NCBI GenBank assembly: GCA_964576115.1
Contig: CAZNUA010000020.1
Location: forward strand, 1-63,425
Source: CAYSYY01 sp964576115 [NCBI: uncultured Gemmatimonadota bacterium]
GTDB lineage: Bacteria > Blakebacterota > Blakebacteria > Blakebacterales
Direction of reading: 5' to 3'
DNA: 63,425 nt
Shown: piece after piece, positions 52,938-61,842 of the stretch
Numbering within the stretch: position 1 is the stretch's first letter
Layout: every line of letters begins with the position of its first letter
Notes under the pieces: generated by a model
Database searches by the model: none
Told to the model about the DNA's origin: nothing
The model's input: the letters and a program-made list of their open reading frames with translations, nothing else
Made by a program: the position numbers and the translations under genes

Positions 52938-54848
52938 ATGACCGAGAATAACGAGAACCTGCAACGGGAACTGGACGCCGCCTACCGCCAGCTCGAGCAG
53001 ACGGCCAGCCGGCTGCTCCTGGTCAATCAGGCGGGTATGCTGACGGCCTCGACCCACGACCCGCGCGTCATCGCCCGGGAACTGCTGGCCAGCATCCTCG
53101 ACAGCGTCTTCGCCAGGAGCGGCCTGGTTATCCTGTATTCGCGCGGGGGAGCCGTTTTTGATGTGCTGGCTCACCAGGGGCTCAGCGAGGCCGAGCTCGC
53201 GGCCTTTGAGCAGAGCAACACCGAGGCGACCGCGCTCTGGATCAGCTCGCTGCGCAAAGCCCCGGTGACCCGCGGTGACATCACGGGGGCCGAAGAATGG
53301 GAAGCCGGACTCGATGAGCCGGCCGGGGCGGTCTACATGCCTCTGCTGATCGAGGACGAACTCGTCGGCGCCCTGGTGGTCGGCGACAAGACCACCGCCG
53401 ACGAGTACGACCGGGGCGAAGTGAGCTTCCTGGCCAATCTCGGTCATCACGCCGCCGTGGCTTTGAACCACGCCTCCCTCTACAGCCAGCTTGAGAAGAA
53501 GCTGCGCGACCTCGACACCCTGCTCACCATCAGCCAGGAGATCACCTCCACCCTCGACCTCGACCGGATCCTGAAAACCATCACCACCATGGCCTCGGCG
53601 CTCTCCGAACTGGAATACTGCGCCATCGGCCTGACGCGCGGCGGGCGTCTGAAGATCGACTCGATCGGCGGCACCGAACCCTCCAAGGACGAAAAGGAGT
53701 CGCTGCGCAACCTGATGGAGTTTGTCAGCCTGGCCGGCACCGAAATCTCGGCCACCGCCGCCGAGTTGCCCGAGGGTGAGGGCCGCGACCTGTTCCGCGA
53801 GCACTTCGAGAGTACTGAAACCGGTGGTTTCTGGGGCCTGCCCCTGAAAGACGACCAGGGTGTCATGGGGGCCTACTGCCAGCTGCGGGCCCGCGGTATC
53901 CCCGATGAAGAAGAACAGGAACTGCTGCGCATCCTCGGCAACCAGGCCTCGGTCGCCATCCGCAACGCCGAACTCTACAACCAGGTACCCCTGATCGGTT
54001 TCCTCGAACCCCTGCTCGAAAAACGCCGCAAACTCTGGGAGGCGGGTCGCCGCAAGTGGCGCACGGCCGCAGTCTGGACGGTGGTCGCGGGCGCTCTGCT
54101 GCTGCTCGTGCGCCTGCCCTACCGCACCGGCGGCGACGCGGTGGTCTTCCCCGGCCAGCGCCTGCAGCTGCGCACGCCCGTGGCGGGGATCGTGGATGAG
54201 GTCACCGCTCTGGAAGGCGAGGTGGTCGGCCCCGATCGCCCGGCCGGGCGCATTCTGAGCCTCGAGGCCGAGATGGAATACCGCGACCTGCAGAACGCCC
54301 TGGAGCGGGCCCGGCGCGAGGAAGCTGCCGCGCGCGCTCGCAACGATCTCTTCGCCGCCCAGCTGGCCGAGACCGACCGCGTTTCCCTGACCGCCCAGCT
54401 GACCCTGCTGAGCCGTGAACTCGAGGCCGCCACTATCGCCCCCCCCTTCCCGGCCGTGATCCTCACTCCCCACGTCGAAGAGCGTAAGGGGGACTACCTG
54501 GCTTCGGGCGATACCTTCTGTGAGGTCGGCACCCTCGATTCGCTGCGCATCGAGATCGCTCTGCCCGAGAAGGACTGGCATGCGGTCGAACTGGGCCAGC
54601 CGGTGAAGATGAAGTTCTACGCCTACGCCGAGCGCACCTTCACCGGAACGGTGGACATCCTCGCCCCGGCCGCTCTGCAGCGCAGGGACGACAAGCGGGT
54701 CCTGATCGCCACCGTGCGCATCCCCGCCCCCGAGGGACTGCGTCCCGGCATGAACGGGGTCGGCAAGGTCCGCCTCGGCCGCCGCAGCCTGCTCTGGTTC
54801 GTGGCCCGCCCCTTCGTGCGGTTCGTGTCGCTGCGGTTGTGGTTCTGA
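52938..54848 (+). CDS. GAF-GAF-transmembrane-HlyD adaptor fusion
   Basis: This 636-residue protein starts at ATG 52938. The coiled N-terminus (LQRELDAAYRQLEQTASRLL) leads to GAF1 (~30-175, ending AVALNHASLYSQLEKKL) and GAF2 (~190-350, ending QASVAIRNAELYNQ). A TM segment lies near residues 377-393 (AAVWTVVAGALLLLVRLPY). It is followed by a HlyD-type periplasmic part (RTPVAGIVDEVTALEGEVVG and DTFCEVGTLDSLRIEIALPE). It would let a cytoplasmic ligand sensor control a periplasmic adaptor. The fusion is rare in my experience. Last gene of the run beginning at 48393. Confidence 0.87.
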   Translation: MTENNENLQRELDAAYRQLEQTASRLLLVNQAGMLTASTHDPRVIARELLASILDSVFARSGLVILYSRGGAVFDVLAHQGLSEAELAAFEQSNTEATALWISSLRKAPVTRGDITGAEEWEAGLDEPAGAVYMPLLIEDELVGALVVGDKTTADEYDRGEVSFLANLGHHAAVALNHASLYSQLEKKLRDLDTLLTISQEITSTLDLDRILKTITTMASALSELEYCAIGLTRGGRLKIDSIGGTEPSKDEKESLRNLMEFVSLAGTEISATAAELPEGEGRDLFREHFESTETGGFWGLPLKDDQGVMGAYCQLRARGIPDEEEQELLRILGNQASVAIRNAELYNQVPLIGFLEPLLEKRRKLWEAGRRKWRTAAVWTVVAGALLLLVRLPYRTGGDAVVFPGQRLQLRTPVAGIVDEVTALEGEVVGPDRPAGRILSLEAEMEYRDLQNALERARREEAAARARNDLFAAQLAETDRVSLTAQLTLLSRELEAATIAPPFPAVILTPHVEERKGDYLASGDTFCEVGTLDSLRIEIALPEKDWHAVELGQPVKMKFYAYAERTFTGTVDILAPAALQRRDDKRVLIATVRIPAPEGLRPGMNGVGKVRLGRRSLLWFVARPFVRFVSLRLWF

Positions 54849-54952
54849 GGCGACAGTAGTTGCAACTGGCGTAGAACTTCATTCCCCGGGGTACGTATAT
54901 CAATACCACACCAGAGCTTATTCCATGACAGACAGATGCATCGGAGAAGAGT

Positions 54953-55846
54953 ATGCGAATCCGGACCTCGAAGGCCCCGATCATCCTTGCCCTGGTCCTC
55001 TTGATCACCACACCGGAAGCAGTCTCGGCCGGCACCGTCCAGGTCGAATCCGAGCCGGATGCAGCCATCATCGACACCCTGATATCGGTCGGCGAGAACC
55101 GTCTTCACTTCCAGATCATCGAGGGCCGCAAGCCGGCCATCCTCCTGGAATCGGGCGGGGGCTACAACCTGGAGCAGTGGATGATGCTGGCCCCGTGGCT
55201 GGCCCGCGAGACCGGAGCGGCAATCATCACCTACGACCGGGCCGGCTTCGGGCAGAGCGACCTGCCCGAGGTCCCGCATGACATGAGACTCGAGGCCGGT
55301 TGGCTCTGGAACGGGCTCGAACAGCTCGGGCTGGACTCAGACCTCGTCCTGGTCGGGCATTCCTTCGGGGGCTGGATGATCCGCCTGGAAGCGAACGAGC
55401 ATCCCGAGGCCGTGCGCGGTATGGTGTTCATCGATCCCTTCACGACCGAGTTCGTCGATCGGCTCGGGGTGGAGTACCTCGATGATCACCCCATGGCGGG
55501 CAGGCTCCCCTTCGACACTTCCGATCCGGCCAGTCTCACGACCCTGCAGCGGGCCCAGGTGCGCATGGTCGGTGACGGGCTGGCGCCGAAGATAGCCATC
55601 ATGCGGGACACGAGGATTCCGGAGGGCATTCCGGTCGAGGTCATCACCTGCGCCCGGCAGTTTCTCCCGAAAGTGGAGGAACATCAGGCCTGGCACACGG
55701 CTCACGAGCATCTGGCGGAGTCGATCCCGGGCGCAGTCCTCATCCCGGCCGAAAACAGCAATCACCTGGTCCCGCTCTTCCAACCCGGCCTCGTCGTCGA
55801 GTCGGTCACCCGCGTCTATGGTCGCATAACCGAATCGGGGAAATAA
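54953..55846 (+). CDS. Exported alpha/beta hydrolase
   Basis: This 297-residue protein has a signal peptide (IILALVLLITTPEAVSAG). The fold is alpha/beta hydrolase: oxyanion strand ILLESGGGYNLEQW, TYDRAGFGQSD, nucleophile elbow G135-H-S137-F-G-G, and a late His in ENSNHLVPLF. Substrate unknown. It lies 104 bp after the export cluster and is probably transcribed separately. Confidence 0.87.
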   Translation: MRIRTSKAPIILALVLLITTPEAVSAGTVQVESEPDAAIIDTLISVGENRLHFQIIEGRKPAILLESGGGYNLEQWMMLAPWLARETGAAIITYDRAGFGQSDLPEVPHDMRLEAGWLWNGLEQLGLDSDLVLVGHSFGGWMIRLEANEHPEAVRGMVFIDPFTTEFVDRLGVEYLDDHPMAGRLPFDTSDPASLTTLQRAQVRMVGDGLAPKIAIMRDTRIPEGIPVEVITCARQFLPKVEEHQAWHTAHEHLAESIPGAVLIPAENSNHLVPLFQPGLVVESVTRVYGRITESGK

Positions 55847-55881
55847 CTGACCGTCTAATCCCGAGTGTTCCCGTCTGAGCC

Positions 55882-58605
55882 CTATTCCTCACTCAGGATC
55901 CGGGCCGGTTCGAGTCGCCACAGCCGGCGGGCCGGCAGAAATCCGGCCGCCAGTAACGTCACCAGAACCGTCAGGGGCACGAAGGTCAGGGTCAGGGGAT
56001 CGGTCCCCGGCACTCCGAAGAGATAGCTCTTGAGCAGGCTGCTCCCGGCTACTGCGGCGAGCAGACCGGCCACCAGGCCGATCGCTCCGACCGTCAGGGT
56101 CCGACTCACGACCAGCCGCCGGAGGATCCCTGAATCGGCTCCCAGGGCCATGCGGATGGCCAGTTCGCGAGCCCGCTGAGCGACGGCCCGGGCCACCACG
56201 CCGAAGATTCCCACCGCGGTCAAAATGATCGCCACCAGGCCGAAACAGACCACCATCAGGGCCCGGTAGCGCTGGTCGGTGGCCGTTTCTGCAACGACCC
56301 GGTCCATAATCCGGGCTTCGGCCAGCAGAACCTCCGGAAAGGCACTGCGGGCGGCCGCTTCGAGCTGCGGGATGAGTTCGGCCGGGTCCCCGTTGACGCG
56401 GGCCGTGAGAACCAGCCGAATTCCGTTGAGCCCGGGATTCTGCAGGTAGGGGCGGTAGATGGGGGAGCGGGGTTCGGAATCGAGGCCACCGTAGCGCACG
56501 TCTTCCACCACCCCGACCACGGTGTGCCATTCGGGGACCCGATCGAAACGCAGACGCTGGCCCACCGCCGGGCGGTCGGGCCACAGATCCTCGGCTGTTG
56601 AGCGGGAGACGATCACGACCGGTTCGGCTCCGGGTGCGTCGTCGGGTGTGAAGTACCGGCCGGCCACCAGGGGAATCTCCATGACCTCGTGGTAGTCGGG
56701 CAGAACGATGTCGTAACTCAGGATGGGCAGCTGACTGTTTTCCGGACCTGTGTTCGTCTCGATTTCCACCTCATCGCTCCACAGGCTCATGAGCAGGGGC
56801 ATCGACCAGCTTGCCGTGGCCGCCTGCACCCCGGGCACGGCCTCGATCCGATCGATCATGTCGAGGTAGGCCGCTTCCCGTATCTCGGTATTCAGGCCGC
56901 GGACATCAATGGCGCCTCGCAGAGCGACGAGGTTGTCGGGTTCAAAGCCCATGCTTTCAGATGTCAGGTTCAGGAGCGTCCGGGTGAAGAGCCCCCCGGT
57001 CACGAGCAGAACGACCGTCAGGGCCACTTCGAGTCCGATGACCAGGTTGATCCGCCTCTGCCCGCCCTCGATCAGGCGCTGACCGTGCGTGTGCAGGCCG
57101 GAACGGCCGCGCCGGCGGATGAGTGTCAGAGCGGGCAGCAGGCCGAACCCGATCCCGGCCGAGATCCCCGCCGCGCTCGAGAAGCCCAGCACGGCCAGGT
57201 TCACCCGCACGTTCTCGATGGCCGAGGTGGCCGGGGCGAAGGCCGTCAGGACGCGCGTCGCCCCGAAGGCCAGGATGATACCGACCAGACTGCCGAACAA
57301 CCCGAGGAGCACACTCTCAGTCAGCAGTTGGCGCACGATCCGTGACGTGCCGGCGCCGATGGCGGCCCGGGTGGCGATTTCGGCCCGCCGTCCTTCCGCT
57401 TCGCCCAGGATCAGGGTGGCGACGTTGCCGCAGGCGATCAGCAGCAGGAAGAGGGAGGGTACAGCCAGCAGCAGGAGCCGGGCGGGCAGGCCGGCCACTT
57501 CGAGTTGATCGCGCCGCGCCAGGTGCACCCGGAACTCATCAACGGGCGTATCGCCCCGCACCAGCGCCTCGATCTCGGCCCAGGCCGCTTCCAGACTCAC
57601 CCCCCGCTTGAGCCGGGCCAGGGCCTCGAAACTCCAGCCCGAAGTTGCGGTGTACCAGTTGGAACCGTAGTTGTGCCCGGTCGGGACCCATGCCGGGCGC
57701 TCACCGGTGTCCCGGGGCGAGAGCAGGCCCTGCGTATTCTCGAAGAGATCGGTTGTGAACCTGAATTCGGGGGGCACCACCCCGATGATGGTATAGGGGC
57801 GGTTTTCGATGAGAACCGTGGTGCCGAGCACATTCGGATCGGCCCCGAACCGCTCCCGCCAGAGAGCATCTCCAAGAACCACCACCCGGGTTAATTCAGG
57901 CCCCACCTCCTCGGGCGCAAACCAGCGTCCGAGCTGCGGCTGGATGCCGGCCACGTCAGCCAGCTCGGCCGTGCCCTCCCCGATCATGAAGTTCATCGGA
58001 TCGCCCCGGCCCTGGATCGAACTCCCCGCATAGAAGTAGAGGGCGATGTTCTCCAGACTCGAAGCATGCTTCTTGAGTTCCTGGTACTCGGGGTGGTAGA
58101 GCGACTCGGTCACCCACTCGCCGCGATCGTTCAGGCGTTCGGTCCAGATCGAAACAAGCCGGTCGGCTTCGGGGTAGGGAATGCTGCGCAGCAGGACCGC
58201 GTCGATGATGCTGTAGATGGTTGTGGTGGCGCCGATGCCCAGACCCAGGGTAGCCACGGCGACGAGAGTGAAGAGGGGTTTGCGCCGCAGGGTCCGGAGG
58301 CCGAAGCGGAGGTCGTGGCGGCATGTCTCCGCGAATGAGGCGCGCCCGTGATCGGCCCGGGCAGCCATTGTGAGGAAGAGTTCGGGATCGGGGTGGCGCT
58401 TGATGCGCGGCCAGCGCACGATGAACCCGACGAGCTGGCGCCAGTACCAGCGCCGGGCCTGATACGCACCCGATCGCTCTATCCGGTCGCGGAACATCTC
58501 TTCGAGTTCCGGCCCGCAGGCCTCCATCTTCTTGTGCCGGAGCACGAGGTTCAAAAGAGTGCGGGGGATGCGTGGCGGCCGGATGTTCCGGGTCTGATGT
58601 GTCAT
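55882..58605 (-). CDS. ADOP-family FtsX/MacB-like permease
   Basis: This is a 907-residue duplicated permease. The prefix (RIPRTLLNLVLRHKKMEACG, then PELEEMFRDRIERSGAYQAR) is of the second type in this window. The body has HDLRFGLRTLRRKPLFTLVA, LFLLLIACGNVATLILGEAE and RALMVVCFGLVAIILTAVGI. It ends PARRLWRLEPARILSEE. The start overlaps the padR stop by 4 bp. Substrate unknown. Confidence 0.92.
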   Translation of the reverse strand: MTHQTRNIRPPRIPRTLLNLVLRHKKMEACGPELEEMFRDRIERSGAYQARRWYWRQLVGFIVRWPRIKRHPDPELFLTMAARADHGRASFAETCRHDLRFGLRTLRRKPLFTLVAVATLGLGIGATTTIYSIIDAVLLRSIPYPEADRLVSIWTERLNDRGEWVTESLYHPEYQELKKHASSLENIALYFYAGSSIQGRGDPMNFMIGEGTAELADVAGIQPQLGRWFAPEEVGPELTRVVVLGDALWRERFGADPNVLGTTVLIENRPYTIIGVVPPEFRFTTDLFENTQGLLSPRDTGERPAWVPTGHNYGSNWYTATSGWSFEALARLKRGVSLEAAWAEIEALVRGDTPVDEFRVHLARRDQLEVAGLPARLLLLAVPSLFLLLIACGNVATLILGEAEGRRAEIATRAAIGAGTSRIVRQLLTESVLLGLFGSLVGIILAFGATRVLTAFAPATSAIENVRVNLAVLGFSSAAGISAGIGFGLLPALTLIRRRGRSGLHTHGQRLIEGGQRRINLVIGLEVALTVVLLVTGGLFTRTLLNLTSESMGFEPDNLVALRGAIDVRGLNTEIREAAYLDMIDRIEAVPGVQAATASWSMPLLMSLWSDEVEIETNTGPENSQLPILSYDIVLPDYHEVMEIPLVAGRYFTPDDAPGAEPVVIVSRSTAEDLWPDRPAVGQRLRFDRVPEWHTVVGVVEDVRYGGLDSEPRSPIYRPYLQNPGLNGIRLVLTARVNGDPAELIPQLEAAARSAFPEVLLAEARIMDRVVAETATDQRYRALMVVCFGLVAIILTAVGIFGVVARAVAQRARELAIRMALGADSGILRRLVVSRTLTVGAIGLVAGLLAAVAGSSLLKSYLFGVPGTDPLTLTFVPLTVLVTLLAAGFLPARRLWRLEPARILSEE

Positions 58606-58955
58606 GACCGCGTCCCCTCCAGCGCCTGTTCGAGCTGGGATTCCACCCCGTCCCAGAGGTTGAGATACTGCCGGCGGGACTCGGCCAGGGCCTCGAGGGC
58701 CGGCGGGGTGAGCCTGAAGTAACGCCGGGCGTGACCGCCCTCTTTACCCGGTTCCGCGATCCGGTCTCTGAGAAAGCCCTTCTCCGTGAGGCGCTGCAGG
58801 GCCACGAAAACGGCCGCAGTGGCTACCTCTTTGCCGGTGCGCGATTCCAGTTCGAGCACGATCTCCATGCTGTAGGATTCCGAACCGTGGCGCAGGATGC
58901 AGAGCAGCACCTGATGTTCGAATTCTCCCAGGGTTCGTTTCTTCGCTCTGGCCAT
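58602..58955 (-). CDS. PadR-family transcriptional regulator
   Basis: This 117-residue protein (RTLGEFEHQVLLCILRHGSE, then AAVFVALQRLTEKGFLRDRI and ARRYFRLTPPALEALAESRR) is a typical PadR. GGGGAGA precedes ATG 58955. It overlaps the ADOP gene by 4 bp and has a TGTATA/TATACA dyad 28 bp upstream. Confidence 0.92.
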   Translation of the reverse strand: MARAKKRTLGEFEHQVLLCILRHGSESYSMEIVLELESRTGKEVATAAVFVALQRLTEKGFLRDRIAEPGKEGGHARRYFRLTPPALEALAESRRQYLNLWDGVESQLEQALEGTRS

Positions 58956-58982
58956 GATCGTCTCCCCGTCCTGGCGACACTT

Positions 58983-59001
58983 TGTATAGCAACGTTATAC
59001 A
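58983..59001. promoter_or_regulatory. Candidate PadR operator
   Basis: TGTATA (58983-58988) and TATACA (58996-59001) are inverted around 7 bp, 28 bp upstream of padR. The arm length and 7-bp centre are like those of the 5403-5425 dyad. Confidence 0.55.
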
Positions 59002-59024
59002 TTAGACGGGGCAAGAACGGGATT

Positions 59025-59144
59025 GGTTGCAGGCAAAGTGATCCGGTTGCAGGAAAAGTAACCCGGTTGTAAGAAAAGTGACCCGGTTGCAGGCAATCTG
59101 ATGCGGCTAGAGAAAATGTGACGCGGATGCAGGTGATTGATATA
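59025..59144. repeat. 20-bp tandem repeat, six units
   Basis: Six head-to-tail 20-bp units start at 59025, 59045, 59065, 59085, 59105 and 59125. Consensus is GGTTGCAGG-AAAGTGACCC with one variable base; units 4-6 are increasingly degenerate. It fills the spacer between the divergent padR operon and the propeller lipoprotein gene. The 20-bp period is close to two helical turns, which would suit an array of protein-binding sites, or it is a decaying minisatellite. Confidence 0.8.
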
Positions 59145-59186
59145 CTGCAACCACTATCAGATCCGCCCACGTTCAGGAGTGTATCG

Positions 59187-60416
59187 ATGCGGATAATGAG
59201 CTTTATCTGCGCTGTCGCTCTGCTGACAGCCTGCGCTCGATCCCCGAGCAGTTCCTCCCACACCTTCCGCGTTTTCACCGAAGACGGAGTCACGATAGCA
59301 CAGACAAGCGGCGGGCCGAAATACGAGGGGGAGCTCTTCACCTACACTCATGTTGCGACGATTCAGCAAGATCCATCGAGACCGGAGAGCCTGCTCCACC
59401 GTCCCGATCCCCACATCGCCATGGATGCTGAAGGCCTGATCTATATCGCCGATACCGGCAACCACCGGATCGCCGTCTTCGACGCGTCGGGCCGTTACCT
59501 CAGGAGCTTCGGCCACCAGGGTGCCGGCCCGGGGGAATTTCGCCGCATGCGGATACTTACTCTCACAGGGGACAGACTCGTTGTCTGGGATGATGCCCTG
59601 CAGCGAACGACCGTATTCACCACAACCGGGGAACTGGTCACCATCTATTCCCACTCCCTGTCCCCCCATGACCGGATCAGCGAGCTTCACTGCCTGAATG
59701 AAGAGACGCTGATTGGCCTGAACCCGCTGCACGGGGATGGCTCGACGAGAGCCTTGGCAGGAATACGGGGTACAATCCTCACCCCGGGCGGCGATACCCT
59801 GGCTGTTATCGAAACCCCGCTCGTGGAATCATCTCAACAGATCTACTCGAGGGAAACCGGCCTCAGGGTCGGAATGTCTATCAATTTTGCCGGTCGGGCC
59901 TGCCTGCTTCCCGTTCCGGCTCGGGGTATCTACATCACGACAGGGATCGAACCGGAGGTTCTCGTCCATGATATTGACGGTTCGCTCCGCCGGATCATCC
60001 GCCTCGATCGGCCCGCCGAACCCGTCACGTCCCGGGACAAACGCTACATCAGGAAACTGATCCGACGGCGCCGGGATGAGACCGAGTCCGAAGCGGGCCG
60101 GGCCCGCGATACAGCCTGGCTCAAGAACCTGCGCCTGCCGACGCACAAGGCCTTCTGGAGCGATATCCGGACCGATGATTGCGGCTACCTCTGGCTGCTC
60201 TATCCAACCCGGGCTCTCACTCTGGAGGATACGGGTCTCGTCTTCCGGGTCATCAGTCCCGCGGGCGAGTACCTCGGGGATACGAAATGGCCGATTCCAG
60301 ACGGTTCTCTTGGCCGCGGGCATCTTTTAACGATCAGGGGGAATGAAGAAACGGGTGAAACGATCCGTGAGGTCTACCGGATCGACTCGAACCAGCAGGG
60401 GTTCGTATATCCGTAG
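59187..60416 (+). CDS. Six-bladed beta-propeller lipoprotein
   Basis: This 409-residue protein starts at ATG 59187 after AGGAG. Signal with lipobox LTAC (Cys16). The N-terminus (HTFRVFTEDGVTIAQTSGGP, then KYEGELF) and the propeller signatures (LIYIADTGNHRIAVFDASGR, GHQGAGPGEFRR) match the proteins at 36575 and 60421. It is convergent with the latter; their stops are 4 bp apart, suggesting inverted duplication. Confidence 0.85.
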   Translation: MRIMSFICAVALLTACARSPSSSSHTFRVFTEDGVTIAQTSGGPKYEGELFTYTHVATIQQDPSRPESLLHRPDPHIAMDAEGLIYIADTGNHRIAVFDASGRYLRSFGHQGAGPGEFRRMRILTLTGDRLVVWDDALQRTTVFTTTGELVTIYSHSLSPHDRISELHCLNEETLIGLNPLHGDGSTRALAGIRGTILTPGGDTLAVIETPLVESSQQIYSRETGLRVGMSINFAGRACLLPVPARGIYITTGIEPEVLVHDIDGSLRRIIRLDRPAEPVTSRDKRYIRKLIRRRRDETESEAGRARDTAWLKNLRLPTHKAFWSDIRTDDCGYLWLLYPTRALTLEDTGLVFRVISPAGEYLGDTKWPIPDGSLGRGHLLTIRGNEETGETIREVYRIDSNQQGFVYP

Positions 60417-60420
60417 TACG

Positions 60421-61683
60421 TCAGGGCCCGATCGGGTACTCCAGCCCCTCTACAGTTGGTCGTGTGTCATATACGACATACCGATATCCACCGGTTTCCT
60501 CATCGATGTTGCGCCAGAGATAGTGCCCGCGTGAAATACTGCAGATGTGGCCCGGCCAGGTGACCGACCCGAGGTACTCTCCTTCGGGGCTGAAGACCAT
60601 GTATGACCAGAGACCTCGCTCCTCCTCCGGCAGCAGCCAGTTCGTGTGGTAACGGAGCCAGTGAAAGCCTTGATCGTCAACGAGCACACTCTCCCACAGA
60701 CCTTTCTGATCCGGGATGACAGTGTATTGCCAGCTTTCCTCCAAATGATCCTTTGTATCTCCCTCCGCATTCAGAATGCGATCCCGGTAGAATTCCTGGA
60801 TCGCGTTCCTCTCCTCAGTGGAAACCGGGATGGGGTTGAGTCCCAGCCGGTGAACCCGTTTCAGGGTTCCGTCAAAATCATACCAGCGCACCATCGGTTC
60901 CCGGGGATCGGCCATGAGGATACCCCGACCAACATGGATCTGAACACTGGGTGAGCCCGTGAACATCGTTCTCTCATTGATGACTCCCCCTCTTTTCGAG
61001 GGATACGCCGGGAGGGGCAATTCATCAGTCGAGAACGACCGCAGACTGTCACCATCAGCGGAATACAGTACTGCCACCGAACAGAATGTCTGTTCCCGAG
61101 TGCTGTAATTGTGATCTTCATGGAGCAGGTGCACGATCCGACCATCCGGCAGGGGGATGATTGCATTCAGATATCTCATGATCGGGGCCAGGCGCATCCG
61201 GTTGCTCGTACCAGCTCGTGTGAATGATTCGATGTACTGCCCCTCCGTTGTGAAGATCGAAGCGCGGTACTGAAGAGGATCGTAAAGGCCAATGAGACCG
61301 TCCTTCATCCAGCTGGCTCTGATAAAGGAGAATTCCCCCGGGCCTGATCCCTGCCGGCCGAAATCTCTGAGATACGTGCCGTCTCGAGCGAAGACGGCTA
61401 CCCGGCCATCGCCGCTGTCGAAAGCGTAGATCAACCCCTCTTCATCCATCATGAAGGTTGTGGCTCGGTTCAACAGCATTTCGGGGCGCGACTCATCCTG
61501 TTCGAGATCGAAGATTTCCACAAACTCGAAGATCGGTTCGGTGTATTTCGGACCGCCCGAGGATTCTGAGATCGTCACGCCGTTTTCAGTGAAGACCCTG
61601 AAGGAATGGGATGCGACACCCTTCTCAGTCCCGGAACAGGCGACGAAGAAAAGGGTCAGCAGGGGCAGGATGGACCGTTGCAT
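60421..61683 (-). CDS. Six-bladed beta-propeller lipoprotein
   Basis: This 420-residue protein starts MQRSILPLLTLFFVAC (lipidated Cys16) at ATG 61683, 8 bases after AGGAGG. Family features are SHSFRVFTENGVTISESSGG, GLIYAFDSGDGRVAVFARDG and GRQGSGPGEFSF. Paralogue of the adjacent convergent gene and of 36575. Ligand unknown. Confidence 0.85.
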   Translation of the reverse strand: MQRSILPLLTLFFVACSGTEKGVASHSFRVFTENGVTISESSGGPKYTEPIFEFVEIFDLEQDESRPEMLLNRATTFMMDEEGLIYAFDSGDGRVAVFARDGTYLRDFGRQGSGPGEFSFIRASWMKDGLIGLYDPLQYRASIFTTEGQYIESFTRAGTSNRMRLAPIMRYLNAIIPLPDGRIVHLLHEDHNYSTREQTFCSVAVLYSADGDSLRSFSTDELPLPAYPSKRGGVINERTMFTGSPSVQIHVGRGILMADPREPMVRWYDFDGTLKRVHRLGLNPIPVSTEERNAIQEFYRDRILNAEGDTKDHLEESWQYTVIPDQKGLWESVLVDDQGFHWLRYHTNWLLPEEERGLWSYMVFSPEGEYLGSVTWPGHICSISRGHYLWRNIDEETGGYRYVVYDTRPTVEGLEYPIGP

Positions 61684-61842
61684 AATGCATGCCTCCTGAT
61701 AAGCGAGCCGAGGGGGAAAGCATGATGTTACCAGACAGACGGCCGTCTTTCGAATCCGTTCGTCACAGGTGCCGGATCGAGAGGATTCATCACTGATCCG
61801 CCCGTTCCATGATCGGCAGCGATCGCAACCCCCTCCCGTGTG

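Noticed and set aside
40907-54848. Classical RiPP biosynthesis cluster with a radical SAM enzyme
   Set aside because: No radical SAM, lanthionine synthetase or YcaO gene is visible; PqqD-like domains alone do not define one.
45823-54848. Ordinary RND or ABC (type I) efflux operon
   Set aside because: There is no RND pump or ABC ATPase gene; the adaptors are instead linked to M50 proteins.
40850-54900. Sigma-54 -24/-12 promoters upstream of genes in the export cluster
   Set aside because: I scanned the spacers by eye and found no convincing GG-N10-GC element; a computed scan is needed.
59025-59144. CRISPR-like short repeat array
   Set aside because: Head-to-tail 20-bp units without spacers and with progressive decay.
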